From positions 1 to 64,000 of the forward strand of contig CAYREV010000006.1 of the NCBI GenBank assembly GCA_964423345.1: DNA of 64,000 nt. The letters run 5' to 3'. Under the pieces are notes generated by a model, which was given only the letters and a program-made list of their open reading frames with translations, searched no databases and was not told the DNA's origin. This document shows positions 7,364-16,053 of this stretch, in pieces. The position numbers and the translations under genes are program-made. The number at the start of each line of letters is the position of its first letter. Position 1 is the stretch's first letter. Origin of the DNA: CAYREV01 sp964423345 (GTDB taxonomy: Bacteria; Bacteroidota; Rhodothermia; Balneolales; Balneolaceae).

Positions 7364-10300
7364 ATGAAGACCACTTCTTTGTTCAGGATATTTGACAAGT
7401 TTCTTTTGTGCATGCTACTGTTTGGCGTCGGCTTTCTCTCTGAATCGACGGCCCAGCAGCTGGATATGGATACATTTAAAGCCATGGAGCCGCGCAATAT
7501 CGGGCCGGCGGGAATGAGCGGCCGGGTCACGGCCATAGATGTGATACGCGATAACCCGGATGTGATGTTTGTAGGTACGGCATCGGGCGGCATTTGGAAG
7601 TCGGCCAGCGGCGGGGTGGACTGGGAACCCGTTTTTGATGACTACGGCGCGCACTCTATAGGAGCCCTTGATATCTATCAAAAAAATCCGAGTATCATCT
7701 GGGCGGGCACCGGTGAAGGCAATCCCCGGAACAGCCAAAGCAGCGGAGCAGGCGTATACAAAAGCATCGACGGCGGCAAAAGCTGGACCTATATGGGCCT
7801 CAGGGAGACCCGGAACATTCATCGGGTGATCATCCATCCGGACAAACCCAATATCGTCTATGTGGGAGCCCAGGGCACGGCATGGGACGATACCGAGGAC
7901 CGCGGACTGTACAAGACGACCGATGGCGGGAAGACCTGGGACAAGATACTCTATAACAACGAAAGGAGCGGCATTGCCGATCTGGTAATGGATCCGGATA
8001 ATCCCAACAAACTGTTTGCGGCCATGTGGGAATTCCGCCGCTGGCCCTGGTTCTTCGATTCAGGCGGCGAAGGTTCGGGTCTCTATATGACGCTGGACGG
8101 CGGCGAAAACTGGACAGAACTGACCTCGGAAGACGGCCTGCCCAAGGGAGAACTGGGGCGCATAGGCCTGGCAATAGCCCCAAGCAACACCGACCGGGTG
8201 TACGCCTGGGTGGAGTCAAAGGAAAATGCCGTATATCGAAGCGACGACGGCGGCTACAAGTGGGAGCGTACGGTAAAGGTCGATGACGATTCGGAGGCTG
8301 GGAACCGCCCCTTTTATTACGCCGATATCTATGTGGATCCTAAAAATGAAAACAGGGTGTACAGTTTGTATTCCTACCTTTCAGTAAGCGTGGACGGGGC
8401 GAAATCTTTTGAAAGCATCTATCCCTATTACAACTATATCCATCCCGACCATCACGCTTTCTATATTCACCCCGACGATCCCTCTTTTCTGATTGACGGC
8501 AATGACGGGGGGATGAATATCTCCCACGACCGGGGCGAGACCTGGCGTTTTGTGCCCAACATACCGGTGGCCCAGTATTACCATATCAATGTGGACCAGC
8601 AGTACCCCTATAACGTGTATGGCGGCATGCAGGACAACGGCTCCTGGCAGGGACCGGCATATGTATGGAGAAGGGGAGGCATCCGCAACGGCTATTTTGA
8701 AGAACTGTATTTCGGAGACGGTTTCGACGTTGTTATCGATTCGAGCAACTCCCGCTATGCCTACGCCATGTCGCAGCAGGGCAACGTAGGGCGCGTGGAC
8801 CTGCAGACCGGGCACTCCAGCTTTGTACAGCCTTCCAATCCCAACGGCGAACGGCTACGGTTTAACTGGAATGCCGCCATAGCCATCAGTCCCTTTGATG
8901 GCAAGACGGTCTATTTCGGCAGCCAGTTTGTACATAAAAGCACCGACCGCGGGGACAGCTGGGAGACGATATCGTCCGACCTCACTACCGACGACCCCGA
9001 AAAACAGAAGCAGCACCAGAGCGGGGGGCTGACCATCGACGCCACGGGTGCCGAAAACTTTACCACCATAACAGCAATATCTCCCAGCCTCAGGAATAAA
9101 GAGGTATTATGGGTGGGTACCGACGACGGCAACATCCAGCTCACCCGCGATGGAGGAGCCAGCTGGGAGAATGTGGCCGGCAAGCTGAATGGCGTACCGG
9201 AGGGAAGCTGGGTCACCCAGGTGAATCCTTCAAGGTACAGGGACGGGGAGGCGTTTGCGGTGATCAACAATTACCGCCGAGGCGACTGGGCGCCCTACCT
9301 AATGCATACGACCAATTACGGCAAGCGGTGGAATAATATAGCCGAAGACAAAGGTATTGAAGGGTATGCCCTCTCTTTCGTGCAGGACCCGGTGGAGCCG
9401 AGCCTGATGTTCCTGGGTACGGAACTGGGGCTGTATGTTTCCATTGACAAGGGGGATACCTGGACGAAGTGGACCAACGGCTATCCGACGGCTTCCACCT
9501 ACGATATGGTTATCCATCCCAGGGAACACGACCTGGTTATCGGTACCTTCGGGCGTTCGGCGTGGGTGCTTGACGACATCCGCCCCTTGAGAGCCCTTGC
9601 CGCCGAGGGGATGGATGAACTGGAGAAAACCATAAAGGTATATCCGGCCCCCGACGCATACCTGGCTTCTATCCGCCAGGCGGCCGGCACGCGTTTTGCC
9701 GGTGACGGCATGTTTATCGGTGAAAACCGACCCTTTGGTGCACGGCTGACCTATTCTGTCAAAAAAAAGGAAGAAAATGATGCGGATTCCGATAAAAAGG
9801 AAAAAGTAACCATTGAGATATATGACAGCGAAGGAAATAAAATTCGCACACTTGAAGATACTCCCGGCCAAGAGGGGATTAACCGGATGAGCTGGGGACT
9901 GAATCAGAAAGGCGTGCGGGGACCCAGCCGCAGCAAGCCGAAAGAAGATGCACCCGAGCCCTCGGGAGCCGATGTGCTGCCGGGCACGTACAAGGTGAAG
10001 ATGACCTACGGGGGCGTGTCCGACTCTACCGTGGTCAGGGTGCATTACGACCCGAGGATTGACTATACCATGGAGGGGCTGCAAGCCAGGAAGAGCATGC
10101 AGGAGGAGCTGCAAAAGCTGATGGGTACGATGGCCGAGGCTACCACACAGCTGGTAGAGGCCAAAGAGATGATCGGGACGGCCGAAACCATGCTGAAAGC
10201 GCACAAGAATGGGGGCAGCGAGGAGCAGATAAAAGCATTGAAGGAAACCACCAAAACGGTCAAGGATTCCGTCAACGCCCTGCTGGATTACGTATTCGGC

Positions 10301-10564
10301 GAGGAGAGTGACAAACAGGGAATCGTCCGCAGTCCCAAGCGCACCGTGACGACCTACCTTTATGAACCTTTCCGGTATATCGGTTCCTCCCTGGGAGCAC
10401 CCGGGGCTACCGAGAAGAAGCTGATGGAGGCGGCCCGTTCCAAAACCGGGGAAGCGGTCGCCAAAATAAACGGCTTCTTTGAAACGGAGTGGCCTGAATA
10501 TGTTAAAACCATGGAAGAGGCCAGCCTCAGCCCCTTCAGATCTTTCGAGAAAGTGGAGTTCTGA
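7364..10564 (+). CDS. Secreted BNR/VPS10-type beta-propeller protein (sialidase-like fold)
   Basis: A 1066-residue exported protein. Residues 1 to about 31 form a signal peptide ending SESTAQQ. The body holds many S/T-x-D-G-G-x-x-W repeats (for example SIDGGKSWTY, TTDGGKTWDK, TLDGGENWTE, SDDGGYKWER, TRDGGASWEN), the Asp-box pattern of BNR/sortilin propellers, probably two stacked propellers over residues 40-740. A Lys/Glu-rich C-terminal part (about 800-1066) contains a beta domain and predicted helices. Large proteins of this type are common in Bacteroidota and are annotated as glycosyl hydrolases or VPS10-domain proteins; catalytic residues are not evident, so a binding role is equally likely. 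Transcription probably ends at the hairpin just downstream. Confidence 0.82.
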   Translation: MKTTSLFRIFDKFLLCMLLFGVGFLSESTAQQLDMDTFKAMEPRNIGPAGMSGRVTAIDVIRDNPDVMFVGTASGGIWKSASGGVDWEPVFDDYGAHSIGALDIYQKNPSIIWAGTGEGNPRNSQSSGAGVYKSIDGGKSWTYMGLRETRNIHRVIIHPDKPNIVYVGAQGTAWDDTEDRGLYKTTDGGKTWDKILYNNERSGIADLVMDPDNPNKLFAAMWEFRRWPWFFDSGGEGSGLYMTLDGGENWTELTSEDGLPKGELGRIGLAIAPSNTDRVYAWVESKENAVYRSDDGGYKWERTVKVDDDSEAGNRPFYYADIYVDPKNENRVYSLYSYLSVSVDGAKSFESIYPYYNYIHPDHHAFYIHPDDPSFLIDGNDGGMNISHDRGETWRFVPNIPVAQYYHINVDQQYPYNVYGGMQDNGSWQGPAYVWRRGGIRNGYFEELYFGDGFDVVIDSSNSRYAYAMSQQGNVGRVDLQTGHSSFVQPSNPNGERLRFNWNAAIAISPFDGKTVYFGSQFVHKSTDRGDSWETISSDLTTDDPEKQKQHQSGGLTIDATGAENFTTITAISPSLRNKEVLWVGTDDGNIQLTRDGGASWENVAGKLNGVPEGSWVTQVNPSRYRDGEAFAVINNYRRGDWAPYLMHTTNYGKRWNNIAEDKGIEGYALSFVQDPVEPSLMFLGTELGLYVSIDKGDTWTKWTNGYPTASTYDMVIHPREHDLVIGTFGRSAWVLDDIRPLRALAAEGMDELEKTIKVYPAPDAYLASIRQAAGTRFAGDGMFIGENRPFGARLTYSVKKKEENDADSDKKEKVTIEIYDSEGNKIRTLEDTPGQEGINRMSWGLNQKGVRGPSRSKPKEDAPEPSGADVLPGTYKVKMTYGGVSDSTVVRVHYDPRIDYTMEGLQARKSMQEELQKLMGTMAEATTQLVEAKEMIGTAETMLKAHKNGGSEEQIKALKETTKTVKDSVNALLDYVFGEESDKQGIVRSPKRTVTTYLYEPFRYIGSSLGAPGATEKKLMEAARSKTGEAVAKINGFFETEWPEYVKTMEEASLSPFRSFEKVEF

Positions 10565-10589
10565 ACGCAGGAAGCCTATTAATCAGAAG

Positions 10590-10625
10590 ATAAGCCGCAG
10601 GGTTGATCCCGGCGGCTTATTTTCA
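10590..10625 (+). terminator. Rho-independent terminator after the BNR protein gene
   Basis: Perfect 9-bp arms ATAAGCCGC (10590-10598) and GCGGCTTAT (10612-10620) with a 13-nt loop are followed by TTTC ATTT. It starts 26 bases after the stop of the BNR-repeat gene and precedes the desaturase gene by 54 bp. Confidence 0.75.
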
Positions 10626-10678
10626 TTTGATCATGGTGTAGTTATATTAATAGCTGTAATTGCAAATAACGGTGCACC

Positions 10679-11542
10679 ATGGAAACCATCATCGAATTTT
10701 TTAATGACGTCCCCACCACTTTCAGGGCAGGTATTCTAATCGGGGGCATCTTCTTTTTCTGGGTGCTTGAAGGGGTGATTCCCCTTTTTCAGTTTGCCTA
10801 CAACAAATACAGGCATGCGGGCCTGAACCTTGTGTTTACCGCGCTGGCTACCATCATTGGCTTTGGTTTTGCCGGGGTGCTGTTCTGGGTGTCGGAATGG
10901 ACGGCGGCCAATGAATTCGGCCTGCTGTATATTATGGAGCTGCCCCTCTGGGCCAAGGTGATAGTGGGTGTTATGCTGCTTGACCTTATTGGCGCCTATT
11001 TTATTCACTGGCTGGAGCACCAGATCAAGTGGATGTGGAAGTTTCACCTGATACACCACAGCGATACCAATGTGGACGTGACCACGGGATTAAGGCATCA
11101 TCCGGGAGAGATCGTATTCCGCGTATCTTTTACCATCCTGGGGGTCTTCGTGATCGGTGCTCCCATCGGTATTGTGATGCTGTACCAGAGCCTGTCGGTG
11201 CTTTTTGCCCACCTGACGCACGCCAATATTACCATGCCGGTAAAGGTTGACCGGGCCCTTTCCTATGTTTTCGTGACGCCCCTGATGCATAAAGTGCACC
11301 ACCACTATACGCAACCGCTTACCGATACCAATTACGGTAATATATTTGCGGTTTGGGATCGCATGTTCGGCACTTTTGCTACGGTGAAGGATACCGGGGA
11401 GCTGACTTATGGCATAGACACGCATATGGACCCTGAGGAAAACGAAAGCCTTGGAAACCTGCTTAAAATACCTTTCCAGGAATACCGTCCCCCGAAAGGG
11501 GCCAAGTTCGACGATTATGATATATTAGAAAGTAGTGAGTAG
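10679..11542 (+). CDS. Sterol desaturase / fatty acid hydroxylase superfamily membrane protein
   Basis: A 287-residue membrane di-iron oxygenase. Four to five hydrophobic segments are visible, and the His clusters of the family are present: HWLEH near residue 110, FHLIHHSD near 123, LRHHP near 140, and a late HKVHHHYTQP near 205. These bind two irons and support hydroxylation or desaturation of lipids or carotenoids. The late NYGNIFAVWDRMFGT motif is also typical. The substrate cannot be told from sequence. The last codons (encoding SSE and the TAG stop) lie inside an intergenic repeat at 11531-11597, so the natural C-terminus may have been altered by repeat insertion. Confidence 0.85.
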   Translation: METIIEFFNDVPTTFRAGILIGGIFFFWVLEGVIPLFQFAYNKYRHAGLNLVFTALATIIGFGFAGVLFWVSEWTAANEFGLLYIMELPLWAKVIVGVMLLDLIGAYFIHWLEHQIKWMWKFHLIHHSDTNVDVTTGLRHHPGEIVFRVSFTILGVFVIGAPIGIVMLYQSLSVLFAHLTHANITMPVKVDRALSYVFVTPLMHKVHHHYTQPLTDTNYGNIFAVWDRMFGTFATVKDTGELTYGIDTHMDPEENESLGNLLKIPFQEYRPPKGAKFDDYDILESSE

Positions 11543-11640
11543 TAAGTATTAAGTACGTCACTTCACACTTTAAACTTCATACTTACTACTTATTACTCCT
11601 ACCTACGTTAAAACTTCGGTGGACAGGTATTACTTACTAC
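11531..11640. repeat. Interspersed repeat: imperfect inverted repeat plus conserved tail
   Basis: Arms 11531-11554 and 11574-11597 are reverse complements at 21 of 24 positions (unit like AGTAGTGAGTAGTAAGTATT). A second segment at 11607-11640 matches 17790-17823 at about 30 of 34 positions, and the unit recurs at 53851-53870. The left arm supplies the stop codon of the desaturase gene and the right end supplies the stop of the symporter gene. This suggests a small mobile or REP-like element that settles at 3' ends of genes. Confidence 0.7.
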
Positions 11641-13369
11641 TGTTCACCTTATTCCAAAGCAGGCTCAGCAGTATACCCGTCCCTACCACTACGGCGGCCC
11701 CCAGGGGATTCAGCCAGAGATACTCAACCGTTTTTTCGTAACCGCGGGGGATGGTGTCCCACGGCAAGATCAGAAGCAGATTACCCGTTTCGGAATGGCT
11801 GAACAGGCGGTCGAATACAAAAACGGTACTCATGCCGCACAGCAAGCCGCTGAAGGCCCCGAAGCCGTTGGCTTTTTTAACCCAGAGCAAAAGAATAAAA
11901 ATTCCGAGTATGGACCCGTAGAAATAACTGCCCACCTTGTTCACCAGCTCAATGATAGAGCGCGTTTCGCCCAGGGCCAGTGCGGCCAGGGTTGCCAGCA
12001 ACCCCCAGAAGAGCGTGACCATCCTGGAAGATCTGAGATACCAGGCCTCGCTGCGGTCCTTCTTGTCCAGGCGTTTGTACCAGTCGACGATAAAGACGGT
12101 GGAGAGGGCGTTCAGCTCGCTGTCAATGCTGGAGAGCGCCGCAGCAAAGATACCGGCGACGATGAGCCCTATGACACCTACGGGAATCTCGTTGAGGATG
12201 AAATAGGGGAATATGTAGTTGGTTTCATTCAGGCTGGCACCCGTGATCTCCTCCTGCCGCTCCAGTTCACTTTCCCGTATCTCGTTCAGGTAGTTGTCGG
12301 CTTCTACAAATGCCCGGGCATGTTCGGGGTTTTTGGTAGCCAGCAGTTTCCTGGCCGCCTCTTTTCGCTCCAGGTAGGAGGCCTGATACTCCTGCTCCAG
12401 TTTTTCCCCGGCTATAACTTCGTGTGTCTTCGGGGCTTCAGGTTCCGCCGGACGGAAGGTCAGCGGTGCCGGGCCGAAAATATAGAATACATAGAGCATC
12501 ACCCCCAGCAGCAGGATAAAAAACTGCATCGGTATCTTGGCATAGGCACTGAGCAGAAGGGACTGGCGGGCATCATTAAGGGATCTGGCCGTCAGGTACC
12601 GCTGCACCTGGCTCTGGTCGGTTCCGAAGTAGGAGAGCATCAAAAACAGGGCGGCAATGACGCCCGTCCAGATATTGTATTTTTCACTGATATCGAAACT
12701 CAGGTCGAGTGCCTGTAGCTTGCCCAGGGTGCCGGCCAGGTAGAGGGAGTCCGAGATACTTACATCGGCCGGAAGGCTGTGGAGTATCCAGTAAAAGCTG
12801 AATATCAGTCCGAAGAGCATGACGGCCATCTGCTTTACGTCGGTCCGTATCACGCCGGCGATGCCACCGACCATGGTATAGGCGGTGGCCGTTACCCCGA
12901 TGATCAGGATGGTGGGGGTAAGCGGGAAGTTGAGCAGCAGCGCGAGCACATAGGAGGGAGCGGCAATGATGATCCCCAGTCCCAATCCCCGTGAAAAGAG
13001 AAACAGCAGGCTGGTAAAAAGCCGTGTGGAAAGCCCGAAGCGTTCTTCGAGGACTTCATAGGCGCTGAAATTCTGAAGCCTGTTGAAATAGGGTACGAGC
13101 GTCAGGCAGAGGATGATCATGGCAAAGGGTACGGCCAGGTATATTTGTACAAACCGCATGTCTTCCACATAGGCCTGACCGGTGGTGCCGATGAACGTAA
13201 TGGCGGAGGCCTGGGTGGCCATCACCGAAAGTCCCATGGCCCACCAGGGCATGGACCGGTTGGCCAGGAAATAGCCGCTGATGTTGTCCGATTCCCTTCC
13301 GTGCCGGGTTCCATCCCAAATGGTATAACCCAGAAAAGCAATTAAAACCAGCCAGTCTATCCAATGCAT
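11630..13369 (-). CDS. Sodium:solute symporter (SSS family)
   Basis: A 579-residue polytopic protein with about 13-14 membrane segments. It starts MHWIDWLVLIAFLGYTI, a normal first helix of the family. It has GLSVMATQASAITFIGTTGQAY, the SSS region that lines the Na+ site, and AAALSSIDSELNALSTVFI, equivalent to the Na2 site helix with Ser-Ser. A long charged insert (about residues 300-380) lies between helices. It imports an unknown solute (sugar, sialic acid or similar) driven by Na+. It is preceded on the same strand by a 40-residue membrane protein with five bases between them. The last codons (NSSK and stop) fall in the 11.5-kb repeat. Confidence 0.9.
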   Translation of the reverse strand: MHWIDWLVLIAFLGYTIWDGTRHGRESDNISGYFLANRSMPWWAMGLSVMATQASAITFIGTTGQAYVEDMRFVQIYLAVPFAMIILCLTLVPYFNRLQNFSAYEVLEERFGLSTRLFTSLLFLFSRGLGLGIIIAAPSYVLALLLNFPLTPTILIIGVTATAYTMVGGIAGVIRTDVKQMAVMLFGLIFSFYWILHSLPADVSISDSLYLAGTLGKLQALDLSFDISEKYNIWTGVIAALFLMLSYFGTDQSQVQRYLTARSLNDARQSLLLSAYAKIPMQFFILLLGVMLYVFYIFGPAPLTFRPAEPEAPKTHEVIAGEKLEQEYQASYLERKEAARKLLATKNPEHARAFVEADNYLNEIRESELERQEEITGASLNETNYIFPYFILNEIPVGVIGLIVAGIFAAALSSIDSELNALSTVFIVDWYKRLDKKDRSEAWYLRSSRMVTLFWGLLATLAALALGETRSIIELVNKVGSYFYGSILGIFILLLWVKKANGFGAFSGLLCGMSTVFVFDRLFSHSETGNLLLILPWDTIPRGYEKTVEYLWLNPLGAAVVVGTGILLSLLWNKVNSSK

Positions 13370-13374
13370 ATCGG

Positions 13375-13497
13375 TCAGATGGGGTTGTTAAACAGGTAGG
13401 TGAACAGACCCAGCAAAATGATATACAGGAAGCCGAGCGCAAAGACTATCCAGTAGGTACGGGAGGAAACGGATTTGTTGGATTTCTTCTCATTCAT
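13375..13497 (-). CDS. Small single-span membrane protein upstream of the symporter
   Basis: A 40-residue protein starting MNEKKSNKSVSSRTYWIV, with a charged N-terminal third and one membrane helix (about residues 17-36). The frame is open further upstream to an ATG at 13560, but the extra 21 residues look unlike coding sequence. It lies five bases upstream of the symporter start, so the two are probably co-translated. Small single-span partners next to sodium:solute symporters occur in other bacteria; a role as an accessory subunit is inference only. No RBS is evident, as usual in this group. Confidence 0.55.
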   Translation of the reverse strand: MNEKKSNKSVSSRTYWIVFALGFLYIILLGLFTYLFNNPI

Positions 13498-13593
13498 GCC
13501 GGTTTCGGTACGGTTTATATGCAGTCTGATTTCCTTGATTATATAGGACTTGCCGTTCAAATACCAATTTGAAGGGGTGCACAGCCGGAAAAG

Positions 13594-14265
13594 TTATGAG
13601 TTGTCAAGTTTATCGACAATCCTGAAGCTTTCGGGGCCGAACTGGAATAGCACATCCAGCATGCTGCACCACGGCTCGAAGCCATCGAAATGCTGATGGT
13701 AGCGGGGGTGTTCAAAGCCCGGCTTGTTATCGTAGCTTTCGGCCTGCCGCTGGTAATGGCGGCTGTCGTATTCCTGCAGAAGCCTGTCGGCACCCATCAG
13801 ACGGCCCAGCTTGTCGGGGTCGGAGGTATAGGTGTCCAATGAACTTGCCAGTTGGTAATCGACAGCCAGATCCATGAAGCGCAGCAGGCGTTTTTGGATA
13901 TAGAGCACAAAAGGCATCAGGTATTCATAGCCGGCAGCTGATTTGAAATCGGCGGTTATCTCCGGCTCGTAAAAATCGTAGTAGATGCTGTTGCGGTAGT
14001 TATACTCGATGCTTCTGAGCAGGGGGATAATCCAATCCTGTTCGTGGTCGATTCGTACCTCCCGTATCGCCTTGTCGCGGTCGTCGGTGCGGATGGGAAT
14101 ATTAATCCATTGCGTACCCTGGGGGGTGCGTATTTTAGCCCGGTGCACCCGGCTTTTACGCGACCAGGGCTCCAGATCCTGAAGGATAAGCCGGTCGGCC
14201 TGTATCATGACGGCCAGGTCGTAGAGGTTGGGGGCTAATTGAGGAAAAAGCAGGCCGAGTGTCAT
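13594..14265 (-). CDS. WbqC family protein
   Basis: A 223-residue cytoplasmic protein. It begins with LLFPQLAPNLYDLAVMIQAD and has SRKSRVHRAKIRTPQGTQWI and DWIIPLLRSIEYNYRNSIYY, matching the WbqC family pattern (R-N-R-x-x-I-x-x-x-x-G-x-x-x-L-x-x-P and W-x-x-K-H-x-x-S-I-x-x-x-Y). Family members are encoded in many Bacteroidota near cell-envelope genes and are thought to take part in polysaccharide or glycolipid synthesis, but no activity is firmly established. It reads toward the symporter; its upstream gap to gltX (about 180 bp, divergent) contains degenerate copies of the AGTAATAGG-like repeat. Confidence 0.85.
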   Translation of the reverse strand: MTLGLLFPQLAPNLYDLAVMIQADRLILQDLEPWSRKSRVHRAKIRTPQGTQWINIPIRTDDRDKAIREVRIDHEQDWIIPLLRSIEYNYRNSIYYDFYEPEITADFKSAAGYEYLMPFVLYIQKRLLRFMDLAVDYQLASSLDTYTSDPDKLGRLMGADRLLQEYDSRHYQRQAESYDNKPGFEHPRYHQHFDGFEPWCSMLDVLFQFGPESFRIVDKLDNS

Positions 14266-14448
14266 AGGCTGGAAGTATGAAGAAAGTAATAGGTAGGGAG
14301 TATACCGGATAATAAAATGAGATGAAACGGTTGAAGGGGCCGTTCTTGTGCAAGGCTCACTGCTATTCTCTTATTAGCACCTGTGCGGCAGAACCCTTAT
14401 TTTTGATCACTTCAAAAAAATATTCAGAATTTATTAAATAAATTATTT

Positions 14449-15939
14449 ATGGAAGGTTCGGTTCGTGTACGTTTTGCTCCGTCGCCGACGGGCATGCTTC
14501 ATATCGGTGGACTCAGGACAGCTCTATACAACTATTTGTTTGCCAAGGGGCAGCCGGGAGGGCAGTTTATACTCAGGATAGAAGACACCGACCAAAGCCG
14601 CTATGTAGAAGGGGCCGAGGAGGATATCATTAAGTCGCTGGTCTGGGCGGGGATGGAGATTGACGAGGGGCCCGGCAAACCGGGCGAGTTCGGGCCCTAC
14701 CGGCAGAGCGAGCGAAAGGATATGTACAGGGAATATGCCGAGCAGCTGGTGGAGCAGGATCATGCCTACTACGCCTTCGATACCACCGAAGAGCTTGACG
14801 AGATGAGAGAGCGGCTGAAAAAATCGGGCAATCCTTCGCCCAAGTACGATTCCATTACCCGCATGTCGATGAAGAACTCCCTGACCCTGCCGGAGGAGGA
14901 GGTTGAACGGCGGCTGGAGGAGGGAGAGGAGTATGTGATTCGCTTGAAAGTGCCGCGGCGGGAGACCATCCGCTTTGAAGATGAGATACGGGGTTTCGTA
15001 TCTTTTGAGAGCAAGGGGCTGGACGACCAGGTACTGTTGAAATCCGACGGTATGCCGACCTATCACCTGGCAAATGTGGTGGACGATCACCTGATGAAGA
15101 TCACCCATGTCATCCGGGGCGAGGAGTGGCTCAGCAGTGCTCCCAAGCATATTCTGATGTACAACTATTTCGGCTGGGAACCCCCGAAGATGGCCCACCT
15201 GCCCCTTATCATGTCGCCCAGCGGAGGCAAGCTCTCCAAGCGGAAGGCCGAAAGCGAAGGCATCCCCATTAATACCAGGGACTATATTGAGCAGAAGTTT
15301 GAGCCCGAAGCGCTGGTTAATTTCCTGGCCTACCTGGGATGGAGTCCGGGGGACGATACGGAAATACATTCGCTGGAGGAACTGATCGAGCTGTTTTCGC
15401 TCGACCGGGTGAGCAAGAGCGGTGCGGTATTCGACTATGACAAGCTGACCTGGTACAACGAGCATTACCTGAGGGAGAAAACGGCCGATGAATTGTATCC
15501 CCGCGTTCGCACCATTGCCGAGGAGGAGCACGGCATGACGCTGGACGAGGGATATATGAAGGAAATCATCCCCCTGATGAAAGAACGGGTAAGCAAGGTG
15601 GAGGACTTCATCACGCAGGGAAAATTCTTTTTTGAGGACCCGGAAGAATACGAAGAGAAGGCCAAAAAGAAGTGGAAAGACAACAGCGCCGAACTGCTGG
15701 AGGCCTACCTTGAAAAACTGGAGCAAATCGACGTTAAGGAGTTCAAGGCCGATACCCTGAAATCGAACCTCAAGGAAGTGATCGCCGATTTCGATGTGGG
15801 CTTTGGCAAGCTGATGATGCCCCTCCGGGTTGCCACCACCGGCATGGGCCACGGGCCGGACCTTTTCCCCTCGCTGGAACTCATTGGGAAAGAGGCAACC
15901 ATCCGCCGCATCAGGACAGCTATAGATAAGCTGGGTTAA
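14449..15939 (+). CDS. gltX: Glutamate--tRNA ligase
   Basis: A 496-residue class I aminoacyl-tRNA synthetase of usual length. The HIGH signature is present as APSPTGMLHIGGLRTAL (residues 7-23), followed by RIEDTDQSR, YRQSER and the second signature GGKLSKRKAE (KMSKS equivalent) at about 260-269. The C-terminal half is the alpha-helical anticodon-binding domain. It charges tRNA-Glu, and possibly tRNA-Gln if the organism uses the transamidation route. The start ATG is the first in frame and directly precedes the Rossmann fold. It is divergent from WbqC and stands alone. Confidence 0.97.
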   Translation: MEGSVRVRFAPSPTGMLHIGGLRTALYNYLFAKGQPGGQFILRIEDTDQSRYVEGAEEDIIKSLVWAGMEIDEGPGKPGEFGPYRQSERKDMYREYAEQLVEQDHAYYAFDTTEELDEMRERLKKSGNPSPKYDSITRMSMKNSLTLPEEEVERRLEEGEEYVIRLKVPRRETIRFEDEIRGFVSFESKGLDDQVLLKSDGMPTYHLANVVDDHLMKITHVIRGEEWLSSAPKHILMYNYFGWEPPKMAHLPLIMSPSGGKLSKRKAESEGIPINTRDYIEQKFEPEALVNFLAYLGWSPGDDTEIHSLEELIELFSLDRVSKSGAVFDYDKLTWYNEHYLREKTADELYPRVRTIAEEEHGMTLDEGYMKEIIPLMKERVSKVEDFITQGKFFFEDPEEYEEKAKKKWKDNSAELLEAYLEKLEQIDVKEFKADTLKSNLKEVIADFDVGFGKLMMPLRVATTGMGHGPDLFPSLELIGKEATIRRIRTAIDKLG

Positions 15940-16053
15940 TATTCGAATAAAATGCCGGTTTCTCCTCCGATAAATCTGCGATCCCTGTTGTATTTTCTTA
16001 AATCATTTATGTATTGTTGGTCGGGCGATAAGATTATTAACCAACGATGATTT

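Noticed and set aside
14524..15852. Minus-strand open frame of 442 codons
   Set aside because: It is antisense to gltX, which carries both class I signatures; no motif is seen in the antisense product.
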